Of a stretch of DNA of 38,386 nucleotides, positions 1 to 9,489 are shown piece after piece; positions within the stretch are counted from its first letter, which is position 1, and the number at the start of each line of letters is the position of its first letter. The position numbers and the translations under genes were made by a program. Below the pieces are notes generated by a model that worked only from the letters and a program-made list of their open reading frames with translations, did not search any database and was not told the origin of the DNA. Source of the DNA: CAZIHO01 sp964538875 (GTDB taxonomy: Bacteria; Pseudomonadota; Gammaproteobacteria; Chromatiales; Chromatiaceae); contig CAZIHO010000020.1 in NCBI GenBank assembly GCA_964538875.1, positions 1-38,386 on the forward strand, read 5' to 3'.

Positions 1-120
1 TTCACCCTTCGACCAGCTCAGGGTGAACGGGGGATCAGTCCCCCGGCTTGGGGGGCGCGCTAATTCACCCTTCGACCAGCTCAGGGTGAACGGGGGGTCA
101 GTCCCCCGGCTTGGGGGGCG
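1..120. repeat. two tandem copies of a hairpin-forming intergenic repeat
   Basis: Two units (1-57 and 64-120) have a 63-base period and differ at one base over 57. Each holds an 8-base inverted repeat (TTCACCCT at 1-8 with AGGGTGAA at 20-27) and a second hairpin (five G at 29-33, five C at 40-44). The core TTCGACCAGCTCAGGGTGAA resembles a dispersed palindromic repeat found in many environmental bacterial genomes; that link is from memory. The second unit runs into the 3' end of the lipoprotein gene, whose stop codon lies in it at 98-100. Confidence 0.85.
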
Positions 121-658
121 GCGCGCCACCGCCCTGGGGACGGTCGTCGGCGGCCTGATCCAGGTAATTTTCCAGCAGGGCGAAGAAGCGATTATAGAAA
201 TCCTTGTCGTTGATGGTGACCTCGCTGGTCTTGACCATGGAATCCGTGGTGCTGCGCACCGGCAGGGACACGGAACCGATGGCCGACAAGCCGACGCTAG
301 CCGACTGGTTGCTTTTCTTCAGGCCATAGGTGATTTCCATGGCATTGGCGAAAATACGGGTGGAGGTGCCCCGGTCCTTTTCCACGCACACCACGTTCAT
401 CTCCAACACGTTGCTCTGGTCGGTGGAGGGCTGGAAGGCTTTTTTACCCCGCACGGCGCCCACGCTGGAAGAATGAATCACGTAGCCCTGGCCCAGCAGA
501 GCGCGCCGGGCACTTTCACAGGCTTCTCCAGGAGAAGCCAGGGTAGACATCTGATAGGGGCTATCGACCTCAAAGGTCTCCTGCTTGTAAACCTTTTCCT
601 TGCCGCCGCATCCGCCCAAGACGACCAGCACCAGCAACCAGCAACCGCGCTTATTCAT
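98..658 (-). CDS. DUF2242-type lipoprotein
   Basis: A predicted 186-residue lipoprotein of unknown function. The start at 658 gives a positively charged MNKRG opening, a hydrophobic stretch and a lipobox (LGGC) with the acylated Cys at 17; the upstream in-frame alternative would bury the signal. The body resembles DUF2242 proteins, inferred from its overall pattern (conserved EACESARRAL-like segment near residue 45 and a C-terminal DKDFYNRFFALLENYL-like helix). It probably sits on the periplasmic side of a membrane. The last dozen or so residues (Gly/Pro-rich, ending PPPKPGD) are encoded by the repeat at 64-120, so the natural C-terminus may have been changed by repeat insertion. It is transcribed alone, tail-to-tail with the left edge of the window. 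Confidence 0.75.
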   Translation of the reverse strand: MNKRGCWLLVLVVLGGCGGKEKVYKQETFEVDSPYQMSTLASPGEACESARRALLGQGYVIHSSSVGAVRGKKAFQPSTDQSNVLEMNVVCVEKDRGTSTRIFANAMEITYGLKKSNQSASVGLSAIGSVSLPVRSTTDSMVKTSEVTINDKDFYNRFFALLENYLDQAADDRPQGGGAPPPKPGD

Positions 659-768
659 CAAATCTGTTCCCCACACTGCCAAACCGACCGCGACCATGCG
701 AGGTTATGCTAGCAGGGGGACGCGAGGCGGGAAAATCCCCTGGGAACCGCCGCCAGCGGCAGCCAGGG

Positions 769-808
769 CAAAAAAAAACCCATCCTGCTTGGGGGGGTGG
801 ATGGGTTT
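769..808 (-). terminator. intrinsic terminator of the mlaC-TPR-trx transcript
   Basis: Read on the minus strand, AAACCCATCC (808-799) pairs with GGATGGGTTT (785-776) across a C-rich loop and runs straight into an uninterrupted T tract ending near 769. The T tract lies on the minus-strand 3' side, so it ends transcription coming from mlaC, about 110 bases upstream. Confidence 0.85.
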
Positions 809-916
809 AAGGCGCTTTGTAAGGCGCCGGAGGAGGATGAAATCAAACCGCATGTCGGACGCTCTAATGGTTTTATCGGCTGGTTTCAGCATTCTTTAGC
901 CCTCTAGCGGTATTTT

Positions 917-1588
917 TCAGCCGCCGTCCCCAGCCCCAGCCGCGCCCCTGGACGCCCCCGCTCCGGCCCGGTTCAGGCGTTCCGCGTTGCGCGCCGCCAG
1001 GTCCTCGATCAGCCCGTCCAGACCCTTTTGCTCGATGGTTTGAGCAAAGCCCGTGCGATAGTTGGCCGCCAAGCCGATGCCCTCGATGCTCAGGTCATAG
1101 GCCTGCCAGCGACCGTCCCGCAGACACATGCGGTAATCCATGGACAGGGGCGGCGCGCCGGACCGGCTGACCCGGGTTCGCACCAGGGCATCGGTCTGGC
1201 CATCCCCCAGGCGCAGCGGCAAAAAGCTGATCTCCCAGTGGCCCAATTCCCGCAACGCGGTGGCATAGGTTCGCACCATGAAGTGCTTCAATTCCGCCGC
1301 AAACGCCTGCTGCTGGGCGGAACTGGCCTGGCGCCAATGGCGTCCCAGGATGGCGGCGGACAGTTGGCCGAGGTGAATCTGGGGCACCAGCACTTCCTCG
1401 GCCAGTTGCTGGATATAGGCGGGGTCATCCCTTAGCCGGCCCGCCTCCCGTTCCATCAGAACCCGTAAGCGGGTCGCGGTGTCCTGGATCACCTGCTGGG
1501 GCGGTTGCAGGGTCTCTACCGGCGCGGCGCAGACCGTCCCACCCAGCAGCCAGGCCAGACAAAACCAGAGCCAAGGGAATTTTTTCAT
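917..1588 (-). CDS. mlaC: MlaC-family periplasmic phospholipid-binding protein (orphan)
   Basis: A predicted 223-residue periplasmic protein of the MlaC/Ttg2D family, which shuttles phospholipids between the outer-membrane MlaA complex and the inner-membrane MlaFEDB transporter. The start at 1588 puts a good Shine-Dalgarno (AGGA, 5-base spacer) in front and begins a signal peptide (MKKFPWLWF, cleavage near VCA-AP). Family hallmarks include the LAEEVLVPQIHL-like segment, which replaces the usual VLPYFD-type stretch, a FMVRTYATALREL-like helix, and YRMCLRDGRWQAYDLSIEGIGL. That last stretch is the MlaC signature: W.VYD..IEG.S with an NYR.F motif. An Ala/Gly-rich tail follows residue 205. No mlaFEDB genes are adjacent, so it is an orphan here, in an apparent operon with the upstream TPR and thioredoxin genes. 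Confidence 0.8.
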   Translation of the reverse strand: MKKFPWLWFCLAWLLGGTVCAAPVETLQPPQQVIQDTATRLRVLMEREAGRLRDDPAYIQQLAEEVLVPQIHLGQLSAAILGRHWRQASSAQQQAFAAELKHFMVRTYATALRELGHWEISFLPLRLGDGQTDALVRTRVSRSGAPPLSMDYRMCLRDGRWQAYDLSIEGIGLAANYRTGFAQTIEQKGLDGLIEDLAARNAERLNRAGAGASRGAAGAGDGG

Positions 1589-1651
1589 GGTCATCCTGGC
1601 GGTGCGGGTGGCGTCCAACCTGGCAGCGGCCCTTGCGGCGGCCGGCGCCCG

Positions 1652-2140
1652 TCACCTCCCCTGCTTGATCTGAAACTTGGCCGACCGGATATTCCGCTTT
1701 GCCAAAGGCCAGATTTCTCGATCACCCCGGGTTTTCTGGTACTCCTGGATGCTCGCCTCATACTGGCCTTGGTCAAACAGGGCATTGCCTAGGTTGAAGA
1801 TGAGCTGGGCATCCCCGGACCATTGCTCCAACCCGCCCCGCAGCAGCCGCTCCGCCTCCGCCGCCTGCCCCAACTCACTGCGGCAATCCGCCAGGGCCAG
1901 CAACGCTTCCTGGTCCTGGGGCCAATGTTCCAGAGCCTTTTGAAAGGCCGCAGTGCTTTTCCGCAGGGCGCCCATCCGGTAATGGATTTCCCCCACCAGA
2001 AACCAGGCATGATTCAGATCCCGCCGAAACGGGGGCTTGATGGTGCCCCGCTTGGGGCGCAGCACCAAACGCAGCGCCTTCGGGTATTTTTTGGCGCGCA
2101 GCAGCTTATGCAGCCTACGCAAGGATTTTTCAGCATTCAT
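1652..2140 (-). CDS. tetratricopeptide-repeat protein
   Basis: A predicted 162-residue cytoplasmic TPR protein without a signal peptide. The start at 2140 follows a GGAGG ribosome site with a 7-base spacer. A basic N-terminal helix (many Arg and Lys up to residue 35) precedes about three TPR units from residue 45 to 135, seen as A..F..AL...P pairs such as STAAFQKALEHWP, and a FNLGNALFDQGQYEASIQEYQ unit. TPR scaffolds mediate protein-protein contacts; the partner is unknown. It lies between thioredoxin and mlaC on the same strand with short gaps, so it is likely cotranscribed. The function is not assigned. Confidence 0.75.
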   Translation of the reverse strand: MNAEKSLRRLHKLLRAKKYPKALRLVLRPKRGTIKPPFRRDLNHAWFLVGEIHYRMGALRKSTAAFQKALEHWPQDQEALLALADCRSELGQAAEAERLLRGGLEQWSGDAQLIFNLGNALFDQGQYEASIQEYQKTRGDREIWPLAKRNIRSAKFQIKQGR

Positions 2141-2185
2141 CGCAGAACCTCCGGGCAACAATCAATCCATGGAGAAAATCGATCT

Positions 2186-2560
2186 TTATTCTGGGACGGG
2201 GTTAACCAGGTGCTCATCTAACCAATCCCGGATCCAATGGCTGGCGCGGGCTCCGCTGAAGCGGCCCAGTTCCTCGCCCCCTAGAAACAGGATCACGGTG
2301 GGAAAGCCCCGCAGCCGGTAATGACCGGCCAGTTTCATGTTATCGCCCTCGTCCACTTCCACCTGGGCCAGGCGCAGGGAACCCCCAGACTCCTCAATGA
2401 CCCGGGTCAAATGGGGTGTCAGGGCGTGACAAGGGGCACACCAATCCGCCCAAAAATCCACCAGGATGGGTCCGCCCTGGGAGGCGTCCACCACCTTGGC
2501 ATGAAATTCCTGCTGATCCACCGGAAATATGTGGGCCGAAGCCACCGGATGTCGCGACAT
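2186..2560 (-). CDS. thioredoxin-fold protein, WCAPC active site
   Basis: A predicted 124-residue cytosolic thioredoxin. The active site is WCAPC near residue 41 (VDFWADWCAPC), with the cis-proline in RGFPTVILF near residue 85 and a typical C-terminal helix. The common form is WCGPC; the Ala variant shifts redox behaviour somewhat in related families. No signal peptide is seen, so it should act in the cytoplasm, perhaps as a dithiol reductant or a chaperone-like thioredoxin. The ATG at 2560 has a GGGAG site about 10 bases upstream. It leads a possible operon with the TPR protein and mlaC, and is divergent from hemB. Confidence 0.85.
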   Translation of the reverse strand: MSRHPVASAHIFPVDQQEFHAKVVDASQGGPILVDFWADWCAPCHALTPHLTRVIEESGGSLRLAQVEVDEGDNMKLAGHYRLRGFPTVILFLGGEELGRFSGARASHWIRDWLDEHLVNPVPE

Positions 2561-2714
2561 ATACTTCTCCCGCGTCCAAACCCATTGGGCAAAATAGGGA
2601 AAATAGTAGCGGCCGGGCCTAGGGCGGCCAAGCCCCGGCGGAAAAGCCTAGGGAAGCGCCGGTCCGGTTTGTAAACTTGACCGCCACCATTGGCCCCATC
2701 CCAGGAGTATCGCC

Positions 2715-3725
2715 ATGTCCCAATTTCCGCGCGCGCCCTTCCCCGCCACCCGCATGCGCCGGATGCGCCGGGATGAGTTTTCCCGGCGGCTGATGCGGGA
2801 ACATCTGTTGACCCCGGCGGACCTGATCCAACCCCTGTTCGTCCTGGAGGGCCGGGAGCGGCGCGAGCCGGTGCCGTCCATGCCCGGCGTGGAGCGCCTG
2901 AGCATCGACCAGCTAGAGCGGGAAGCCAGGGAACTGGTGACCCTGGGCGTACCGGCCATCGCCCTATTTCCGGTCACTCCCCAGGAGGCTAAGTCCGAGG
3001 ACGCCCGCGCCGCCTATGCGCCGGACGGTCTGGCCCAGCGGGCGGTGCGGGCGGTGAAGGCGGTGGCGCCAGATCTGGGCGTCATCACCGACGTGGCCCT
3101 GGACCCCTTCACCACCCACGGCCAGGATGGGCTGATCGACGCCAGCGGCTATGTGCTGAATGACCAGACCATCGAAGTGCTGGTAAGGCAAGCCCTGTCT
3201 CATGCCGAGGCGGGGGCGGACGTGGTGGCACCGTCGGACATGATGGACGGGCGCATCGGCGCGGTGCGCCAGGCCCTGGAATCCGCCGGTCACATCCATA
3301 CCCGCATCCTGGCCTATTCGGCCAAGTACGCGTCCAGCTTTTATGGACCCTTCCGGGACGCGGTGGGATCGGCGGCCAATCTGGGCGGCGGCAACAAATA
3401 CAGTTATCAAATGGACCCGGCCAACGGCGACGAGGCCCTCCATGAGGTGGCCCTGGATCTCCAGGAAGGGGCGGACATGGTGATGGTGAAGCCGGGTATG
3501 CCCTATCTGGACGTGGTGCGCCGGGTCAAGGACAGCTTCCAGGTGCCGACCCTGGTCTATCAGGTGAGCGGTGAATACGCCATGCTCAAGGCGGCGGCCC
3601 ACAATGGCTGGTTGAACGAGCGAGCGGTGGTCCTGGAGGCCTTGCTGTGCTTCAAGCGGGCCGGCGCCGACGGCATCCTGACCTACTTCGCCAAGCAGGC
3701 GGCCCAGTGGCTGGCCAAGGGCTAA
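2715..3725 (+). CDS. hemB: delta-aminolevulinic acid dehydratase (porphobilinogen synthase), Mg-type
   Basis: A 336-residue enzyme that condenses two 5-aminolevulinate molecules to porphobilinogen in heme synthesis. The Schiff-base lysines are K204 (YSAKYASSFYGPFRDA) and K259 (MVMVKPGMPYLD). The metal-site stretch at 126-139 reads DVALDPFTTHGQDG. Zinc enzymes have Cys residues there, so this is the Asp-rich Mg-dependent form known from Pseudomonas. An AGGAG site 8 bases before the ATG supports the start. It is followed after 16 bases by aroE on the same strand. Length and motifs are full for the family. Confidence 0.96.
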   Translation: MSQFPRAPFPATRMRRMRRDEFSRRLMREHLLTPADLIQPLFVLEGRERREPVPSMPGVERLSIDQLEREARELVTLGVPAIALFPVTPQEAKSEDARAAYAPDGLAQRAVRAVKAVAPDLGVITDVALDPFTTHGQDGLIDASGYVLNDQTIEVLVRQALSHAEAGADVVAPSDMMDGRIGAVRQALESAGHIHTRILAYSAKYASSFYGPFRDAVGSAANLGGGNKYSYQMDPANGDEALHEVALDLQEGADMVMVKPGMPYLDVVRRVKDSFQVPTLVYQVSGEYAMLKAAAHNGWLNERAVVLEALLCFKRAGADGILTYFAKQAAQWLAKG

Positions 3726-3741
3726 GGGGAAAATTAGGGCC

Positions 3742-4560
3742 ATGACCGACCGCTACGCCGTCATCGGCAACCCCATCGCCCACAGCAAATCGCCCCTGAT
3801 CCACGAGGCGTTCGCCCGTCAAACCGGCGCCGATCTCGCCTATGGCCGCCTGCTGGGGGACCCGGACCATTTTGGGGACCAGGTGCGGGAGTTCTTCGCC
3901 CAAGGGGGCCGGGGCATGAACGTCACCCTGCCCTTCAAGGAAGCCGCCTGGCGCCTGGCGGATGAAAGCGATACCCGCGCCAGCCGGGCGGAAGCGGCCA
4001 ACACCCTGATTCCGCTTGGGGATGGCCGGCTCCGGGCGGACAACACGGACGGCGTGGGCCTATTGCGCGACTTGGCACGGCACCAGATCGCCATTGGCGG
4101 CCGGCGGGTCCTGCTGCTCGGCGCCGGCGGCGCCTGCCGGGGTCTATTGCTACCCCTGTTGGAGGCCCAACCCGCTTCCCTGGTGGTGGCCAATCGCACC
4201 CCATCCAAGGCCCTGGAGCTGGCGGCCCGCTTCCAGGACCTGGGGCCGGTGACCGGCTCCAGCCTGGCGGACCTGACGGGGCGGCGCTTCGACCTGATCC
4301 TCAACGCCACCAGCGCCAGCCTGAGCGGCCAGGCGCCGGAGGTCCCGGACGCTTGCCTCGTTCCAGGCGGCATGGTTTACGATCTGATGTACGGCGACCA
4401 GCCCACCGCCTTCATGCATTGGGGCCTGGCCCAAGGGGCTAGCCTGGCCCTGGACGGCCTCGGCATGTTGGTGGAACAGGCCGCCGAGGCCTTTTTCCTA
4501 TGGCGGGGCGTGCGGCCGGACACGGCATCCGTACTGGCCGCCCTGCGCTCCGGCACCTGA
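3742..4560 (+). CDS. aroE: shikimate dehydrogenase
   Basis: A 272-residue NADP-dependent enzyme that reduces 3-dehydroshikimate to shikimate in aromatic amino acid synthesis. The N-terminal substrate domain has NPIAHSKSPLIH (10-21), the catalytic Lys66 in NVTLPFKE and Asp103 in NTDGVG. The Rossmann domain has GAGGACRG (127-134) and the NADP-selecting NRTPSKA loop near 157. These are classic AroE features. It starts 16 bases after hemB, so the two are likely cotranscribed; hemB-aroE adjacency occurs in several Gammaproteobacteria. Confidence 0.96.
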   Translation: MTDRYAVIGNPIAHSKSPLIHEAFARQTGADLAYGRLLGDPDHFGDQVREFFAQGGRGMNVTLPFKEAAWRLADESDTRASRAEAANTLIPLGDGRLRADNTDGVGLLRDLARHQIAIGGRRVLLLGAGGACRGLLLPLLEAQPASLVVANRTPSKALELAARFQDLGPVTGSSLADLTGRRFDLILNATSASLSGQAPEVPDACLVPGGMVYDLMYGDQPTAFMHWGLAQGASLALDGLGMLVEQAAEAFFLWRGVRPDTASVLAALRSGT

Positions 4561-4587
4561 CACCCATTGCAATCAGAGGTTATTCCC

Positions 4588-5313
4588 ATGCCGGCCACCG
4601 CCATGCGCATCCATGATGCATCCGCGTACCGCATCGCCAATGAGTTGGACATCCTGTCCGAATTCATCCAGTCCAACGGCCAGCGCCTGTTGGAACTGGG
4701 CTGCGGGCGCGCCTGGATGACCCGCCTGCTGGCGGAGCGCTGGGCGCCCCAAATCCTGGTGGCCACCGAGGTAGACCAAGTCCAGCACGCCAAGAACCTG
4801 GCAATCCAGGATCTGCCCCAGGTGAGTTTCCGGCTGGGCGGCGCCCAAGCCATCGAGGCGCCGGACCAGGACTTCGACCTGGTGTTCCTGTTCAAGTCCC
4901 TGCATCACGTGCCTAGGGAACTGATGGACCAGGCGCTGGGGGAAATCCACCGGGTACTCAAGCCCGGCGGACTGGTCTATGTGTCCGAACCCGTCTATTG
5001 GGGCGACTTCAACGCCATCCTCAGTCTGTTCAACGACGAACGGGAAGTGCGGGAGGCGGCCTTCGACGCCCTGGTCCGGGCGGTGGCGGCTGGGATGTTC
5101 GACTTACAGGCGGAGGTGTTTTTCCAGGTACCCGGCACCTACGACAGTTGGGAAGCATTCGAGCAGCAGTTTCTCAACGTCACCCACACCGAATTCGCCA
5201 TGACCCCGGAGCTATATCAGCGGGTGCGGGCGGCCTTCCTGGCCCACCTGACGCCGGGCGGTGCCAGTTTTCTCAAGCCCCACCGGGCGGACCTGCTACG
5301 CCGGCCGGGCTGA
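4588..5313 (+). CDS. class I SAM-dependent methyltransferase, substrate unknown
   Basis: A predicted 241-residue methyltransferase. Motif I is LELGCGRAWMTRLLAE (near residue 34), an acidic residue follows in the ATEVDQVQHAKNLA loop, and there is a Methyltransf_11-type HHVPRELMDQALGEIHRVLKPGGLVYVSEPVYW segment. The ATG at 4588 has an AGAGG ribosome site 8 bases upstream; a TTG at 4567 is an inferior alternative. It lies 27 bases after aroE and converges with dsrS, overlapping it by 18 bases. The substrate cannot be told from sequence. A C-terminal region with many aromatic residues may form a cap. Confidence 0.8.
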   Translation: MPATAMRIHDASAYRIANELDILSEFIQSNGQRLLELGCGRAWMTRLLAERWAPQILVATEVDQVQHAKNLAIQDLPQVSFRLGGAQAIEAPDQDFDLVFLFKSLHHVPRELMDQALGEIHRVLKPGGLVYVSEPVYWGDFNAILSLFNDEREVREAAFDALVRAVAAGMFDLQAEVFFQVPGTYDSWEAFEQQFLNVTHTEFAMTPELYQRVRAAFLAHLTPGGASFLKPHRADLLRRPG

Positions 5314-6435
5314 GTCAGTCCCCCCGAGCAGGACCCGGACGTGCCCGCGCAGGCACTCGGTGACCGGCATCAGCTTGCGCCGCAACAGGGCGCCGCTGAC
5401 GCTGGTATCCCGGATCAGGGGCCGTAACACGCCGTAGCCCAGTCCGGACAGCACCCGCAGCGCCAGCAAGTCCCCCCGCCGGTCCGGCGCCGCCGCCAGG
5501 CAGGCGCTCCAGTCGGACGGGGCGGCTGGACCACAATGGTGCTCCGCGTCCTGGGCCAAGTCCGGCAGGGGCAGGTCTGGGTTGCCCTCCGGCCGCGCCG
5601 CACCCAGCCGTTCCCGAAGCAAATCCAGGGTCCGGGCCAGCAAATCCAGACTGGGCGGCCGTGCCAGGATCTGATCCAAGGCGCCCAGATAGGCCTGGCC
5701 CTCGGGCTGCGCCCAATCGAGCAACAGCCGCGCCGGCGGGTTGCCCTGGTCCGCCAGGGGACCCAGCTCCCGGACCAGGGGCTGCCAATCCGGACGGGGC
5801 GGCGGCAATACCGGCCAGGCCGGCGGCGCGGCGCCCAGAAACCCGACCAGATAGGCGGTGCGCTGGGCCGCCTTGCGCCACAGGCCCTGGCCCACGGCCT
5901 GATCCAGCAAACCCGGTTGCAGCACCAGGCGCACCGACTCGGCGGCAGCTTCCGGGTCGGCGTCGAACGGCAAATGCTGAACCAGGTAGTCCGCCAGCAC
6001 CAACCCCATGCTCCCGGCCGCCACCGCCGGACGGGTAAGCATGTGACGGGCGATGTCGGCGTCCTGCCAACACCACCAGACCCGCCGGGCCAATTCGTCG
6101 GTCAAGCCGGGGGCGCTGGCGGCGGCCACCACCGCCTCCGGTTCCCCCAGCAACAAGAGTTGGGCCAGGCTCTCGTCCCGCATCTGGCCCATGCGGGTCC
6201 ATCGGCGCAGGAACACCGGGTAACCACCCGGCGAGCCCAGCACCTGTCCAGATAAATATTCCCGCACCTGTTTGCAATAGGGGGCCGGCTTGGCAGGCGG
6301 ATGCAGGGACACCTTGGCCTCGCCGGTGGCCATGAGACCCCACAGAGTCAGGGTCCCTTCGTCGAGACGAATCGCCAGGGGCCGGTTGGCCATCAGGATA
6401 TTGAGTCGCAGCAGATCTTCGGAGACGAGTTCCAT
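5296..6435 (-). CDS. dsrS: DsrS-family protein
   Basis: A predicted 379-residue soluble protein matching the DsrS family, named in sulfur oxidisers where it sits by the dsr cluster. It is recognised by its opening (MELVSEDLLRLNILMANRPLAIRLDE) and by GSPGGYPVFLRRWTRMGQMRDESL near residue 70, followed by LLLLGEPEAVVA and LTDELARRVWWCWQDADIARHML. The rest is Leu/Ala-rich and looks helical. Its biochemical function is not known. No dsrAB, dsrC or other dsr genes are in the window, so it is an orphan and sulfur oxidation should not be inferred from it. An AAGGAAG ribosome site precedes the ATG at 6435. Confidence 0.75.
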   Translation of the reverse strand: MELVSEDLLRLNILMANRPLAIRLDEGTLTLWGLMATGEAKVSLHPPAKPAPYCKQVREYLSGQVLGSPGGYPVFLRRWTRMGQMRDESLAQLLLLGEPEAVVAAASAPGLTDELARRVWWCWQDADIARHMLTRPAVAAGSMGLVLADYLVQHLPFDADPEAAAESVRLVLQPGLLDQAVGQGLWRKAAQRTAYLVGFLGAAPPAWPVLPPPRPDWQPLVRELGPLADQGNPPARLLLDWAQPEGQAYLGALDQILARPPSLDLLARTLDLLRERLGAARPEGNPDLPLPDLAQDAEHHCGPAAPSDWSACLAAAPDRRGDLLALRVLSGLGYGVLRPLIRDTSVSGALLRRKLMPVTECLRGHVRVLLGGTDSARPA

Positions 6436-6543
6436 CGGTCAGGCTTCCTTGGGGAGGCAGGCGGCATTTTCCCCCAGCGTCCCGGTTCGCGCCAGCGGAG
6501 CCGCATCCAGGCACGGGCTTCGCCATGGACTCCGCGAAACTCT

Positions 6544-6551
6544 GCTAAGAT
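6544..6551 (+). promoter_or_regulatory. possible extended -10 promoter element upstream of lepA
   Basis: TGCTAAGAT-like extended -10 (TAAGAT at 6546-6551 preceded by TGC). No convincing -35 at normal spacing is seen. Transcription from here would begin near 6558, giving a short leader up to the terminator at 6590-6622 and, with read-through, lepA. Confidence 0.35.
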
Positions 6552-6589
6552 GTGCGTCCTTTTTGCATGACGCTGACCTTTTAGGTACC

Positions 6590-6622
6590 ACGGAGCCTCC
6601 TGCCTTGGGCGGCTCCGTTTTT
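6590..6622 (+). terminator. intrinsic terminator or attenuator in the lepA leader
   Basis: ACGGAGCC (6590-6597) pairs perfectly with GGCTCCGT (6611-6618) and is followed by five T (6618-6622). The only plus-strand start seen upstream is the extended -10 at 6546, so this would end a transcript of about 65 nt, 25 bases before the lepA ATG. Directly upstream, ACCTTTTAGGT forms a second small hairpin. It may be an attenuator or the end of a small RNA. Confidence 0.7.
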
Positions 6623-6646
6623 CTATCCGCGAGAACCCCATCCTCC

Positions 6647-8452
<1,806 letters not shown>

Positions 8453-8572
8453 TGGGTTGGCCGGCTTGAATGGCCAGGTTAATCAAGCATCGGCGCGCCA
8501 GGGGCAGAACCGCGATGGCGGTGATGGTCCCATGGGTGCCTTATTTTTTTATTGGTAGCCACTCCCACTCCC

Positions 8573-9472
8573 ATGAATTTTGATTTCCCCACCGTCCTGG
8601 TGGTGGCGACCTTCGTCACCGGTGTCATCTGGCTGTTGGATCGCCTATTCCTGGCACCCGTCCGGCGGCGCAAGGCGGACGCCATCCGGGCTCGCTTCGC
8701 CAGTCAGCCCGCCACGGACGCCAAGACTGCGGCCGAGCGGGACAAGGCTCAGGCAGAGGAAGTGGAGCAGGCGCTACGCCAGTCACTGCTGGTCGAATAT
8801 TGCCACTCCTTCTTCCCGGTGATCCTAGTCGTCCTGTTACTGCGCTCCTTCCTATTCGAACCGTTTCGCATCCCGTCCGGTTCCATGATGCCGACCCTGC
8901 TGGTCGGAGATTTCATTTTGGTCAACAAATACGCCTATGGATTGCGTCTGCCGGTGCTGAATCGCAAGGTGGTGGACATCGGCCAGCCCCAGCGGGGTGA
9001 CGTGGTGGTATTCCGGTTTCCCCGGGACCCGTCCGTCGACTACATCAAACGGGTGGTGGGCGTCCCCGGCGACCACATCGAATACCGGGATAAGACCCTG
9101 TACCTGAACGGCCAAGCCATGAGCCAAAAGCCCTTGGGTCCCTATGTGGGCGTCGCCAGCACCAACCGGGAAGCCGGCTCCCTGCGGCATTTGGAAAATC
9201 TAACCGGCGTCGAGCACAATATTCTGACCAACCCCTACAAGCCGGATTTTGCCTTCGGCTGCCTGGAGTTGGCCCGGGGCCCCTTTCAGGTCCCTAATGG
9301 CAGTTATTTCGTGATGGGGGATAACCGGGATAACAGCAACGACAGTCGCTGCTGGGGATTGGTCCCGGACCAGAATCTGGCTGGCAAGGCCATTGCCATC
9401 TGGATGAGTTGGGATACCGATCGTGAGACATTCCCGGTCGGGTGGGAGCGAATTGGACAACGCATTCAATGA
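8573..9472 (+). CDS. lepB: signal peptidase I
   Basis: A 299-residue inner-membrane serine protease that cleaves signal peptides from exported proteins. The start at 8573 (ATG, MNFDFPTVLVVATFV) opens the first transmembrane segment (8-24), and the second lies near 81-97. The catalytic dyad is Ser104 in PSGSMMPTLL and Lys159 in DYIKRVVGVPGD. The C-terminal box GDNRDNSNDSRCWG (around 250) is also present. The ribosome site is weak. lepB follows lepA by 120 bases, the standard gammaproteobacterial order. Confidence 0.96.
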   Translation: MNFDFPTVLVVATFVTGVIWLLDRLFLAPVRRRKADAIRARFASQPATDAKTAAERDKAQAEEVEQALRQSLLVEYCHSFFPVILVVLLLRSFLFEPFRIPSGSMMPTLLVGDFILVNKYAYGLRLPVLNRKVVDIGQPQRGDVVVFRFPRDPSVDYIKRVVGVPGDHIEYRDKTLYLNGQAMSQKPLGPYVGVASTNREAGSLRHLENLTGVEHNILTNPYKPDFAFGCLELARGPFQVPNGSYFVMGDNRDNSNDSRCWGLVPDQNLAGKAIAIWMSWDTDRETFPVGWERIGQRIQ

Positions 9473-9489
9473 GGGGAGGGTTAAATCCC

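Noticed and set aside
600..899. Short plus-strand open frame across the 659-916 gap
   Set aside because: It spans the terminator and overlaps the start of the lipoprotein gene, with no ribosome site and no recognisable product.
6290..6646. Long N-terminal extension of the lepA reading frame
   Set aside because: The extension is low-complexity, antisense to dsrS and contains the leader hairpin. LepA proteins begin near MSDLSRIRN, so the start at 6647 is used.
8500..8551. Terminator between lepA and lepB
   Set aside because: A T tract near 8544 is preceded by GGTGATGGTCCCATGGGTGCC, but its pairing is poor, with several mismatches, so transcription may continue into lepB.
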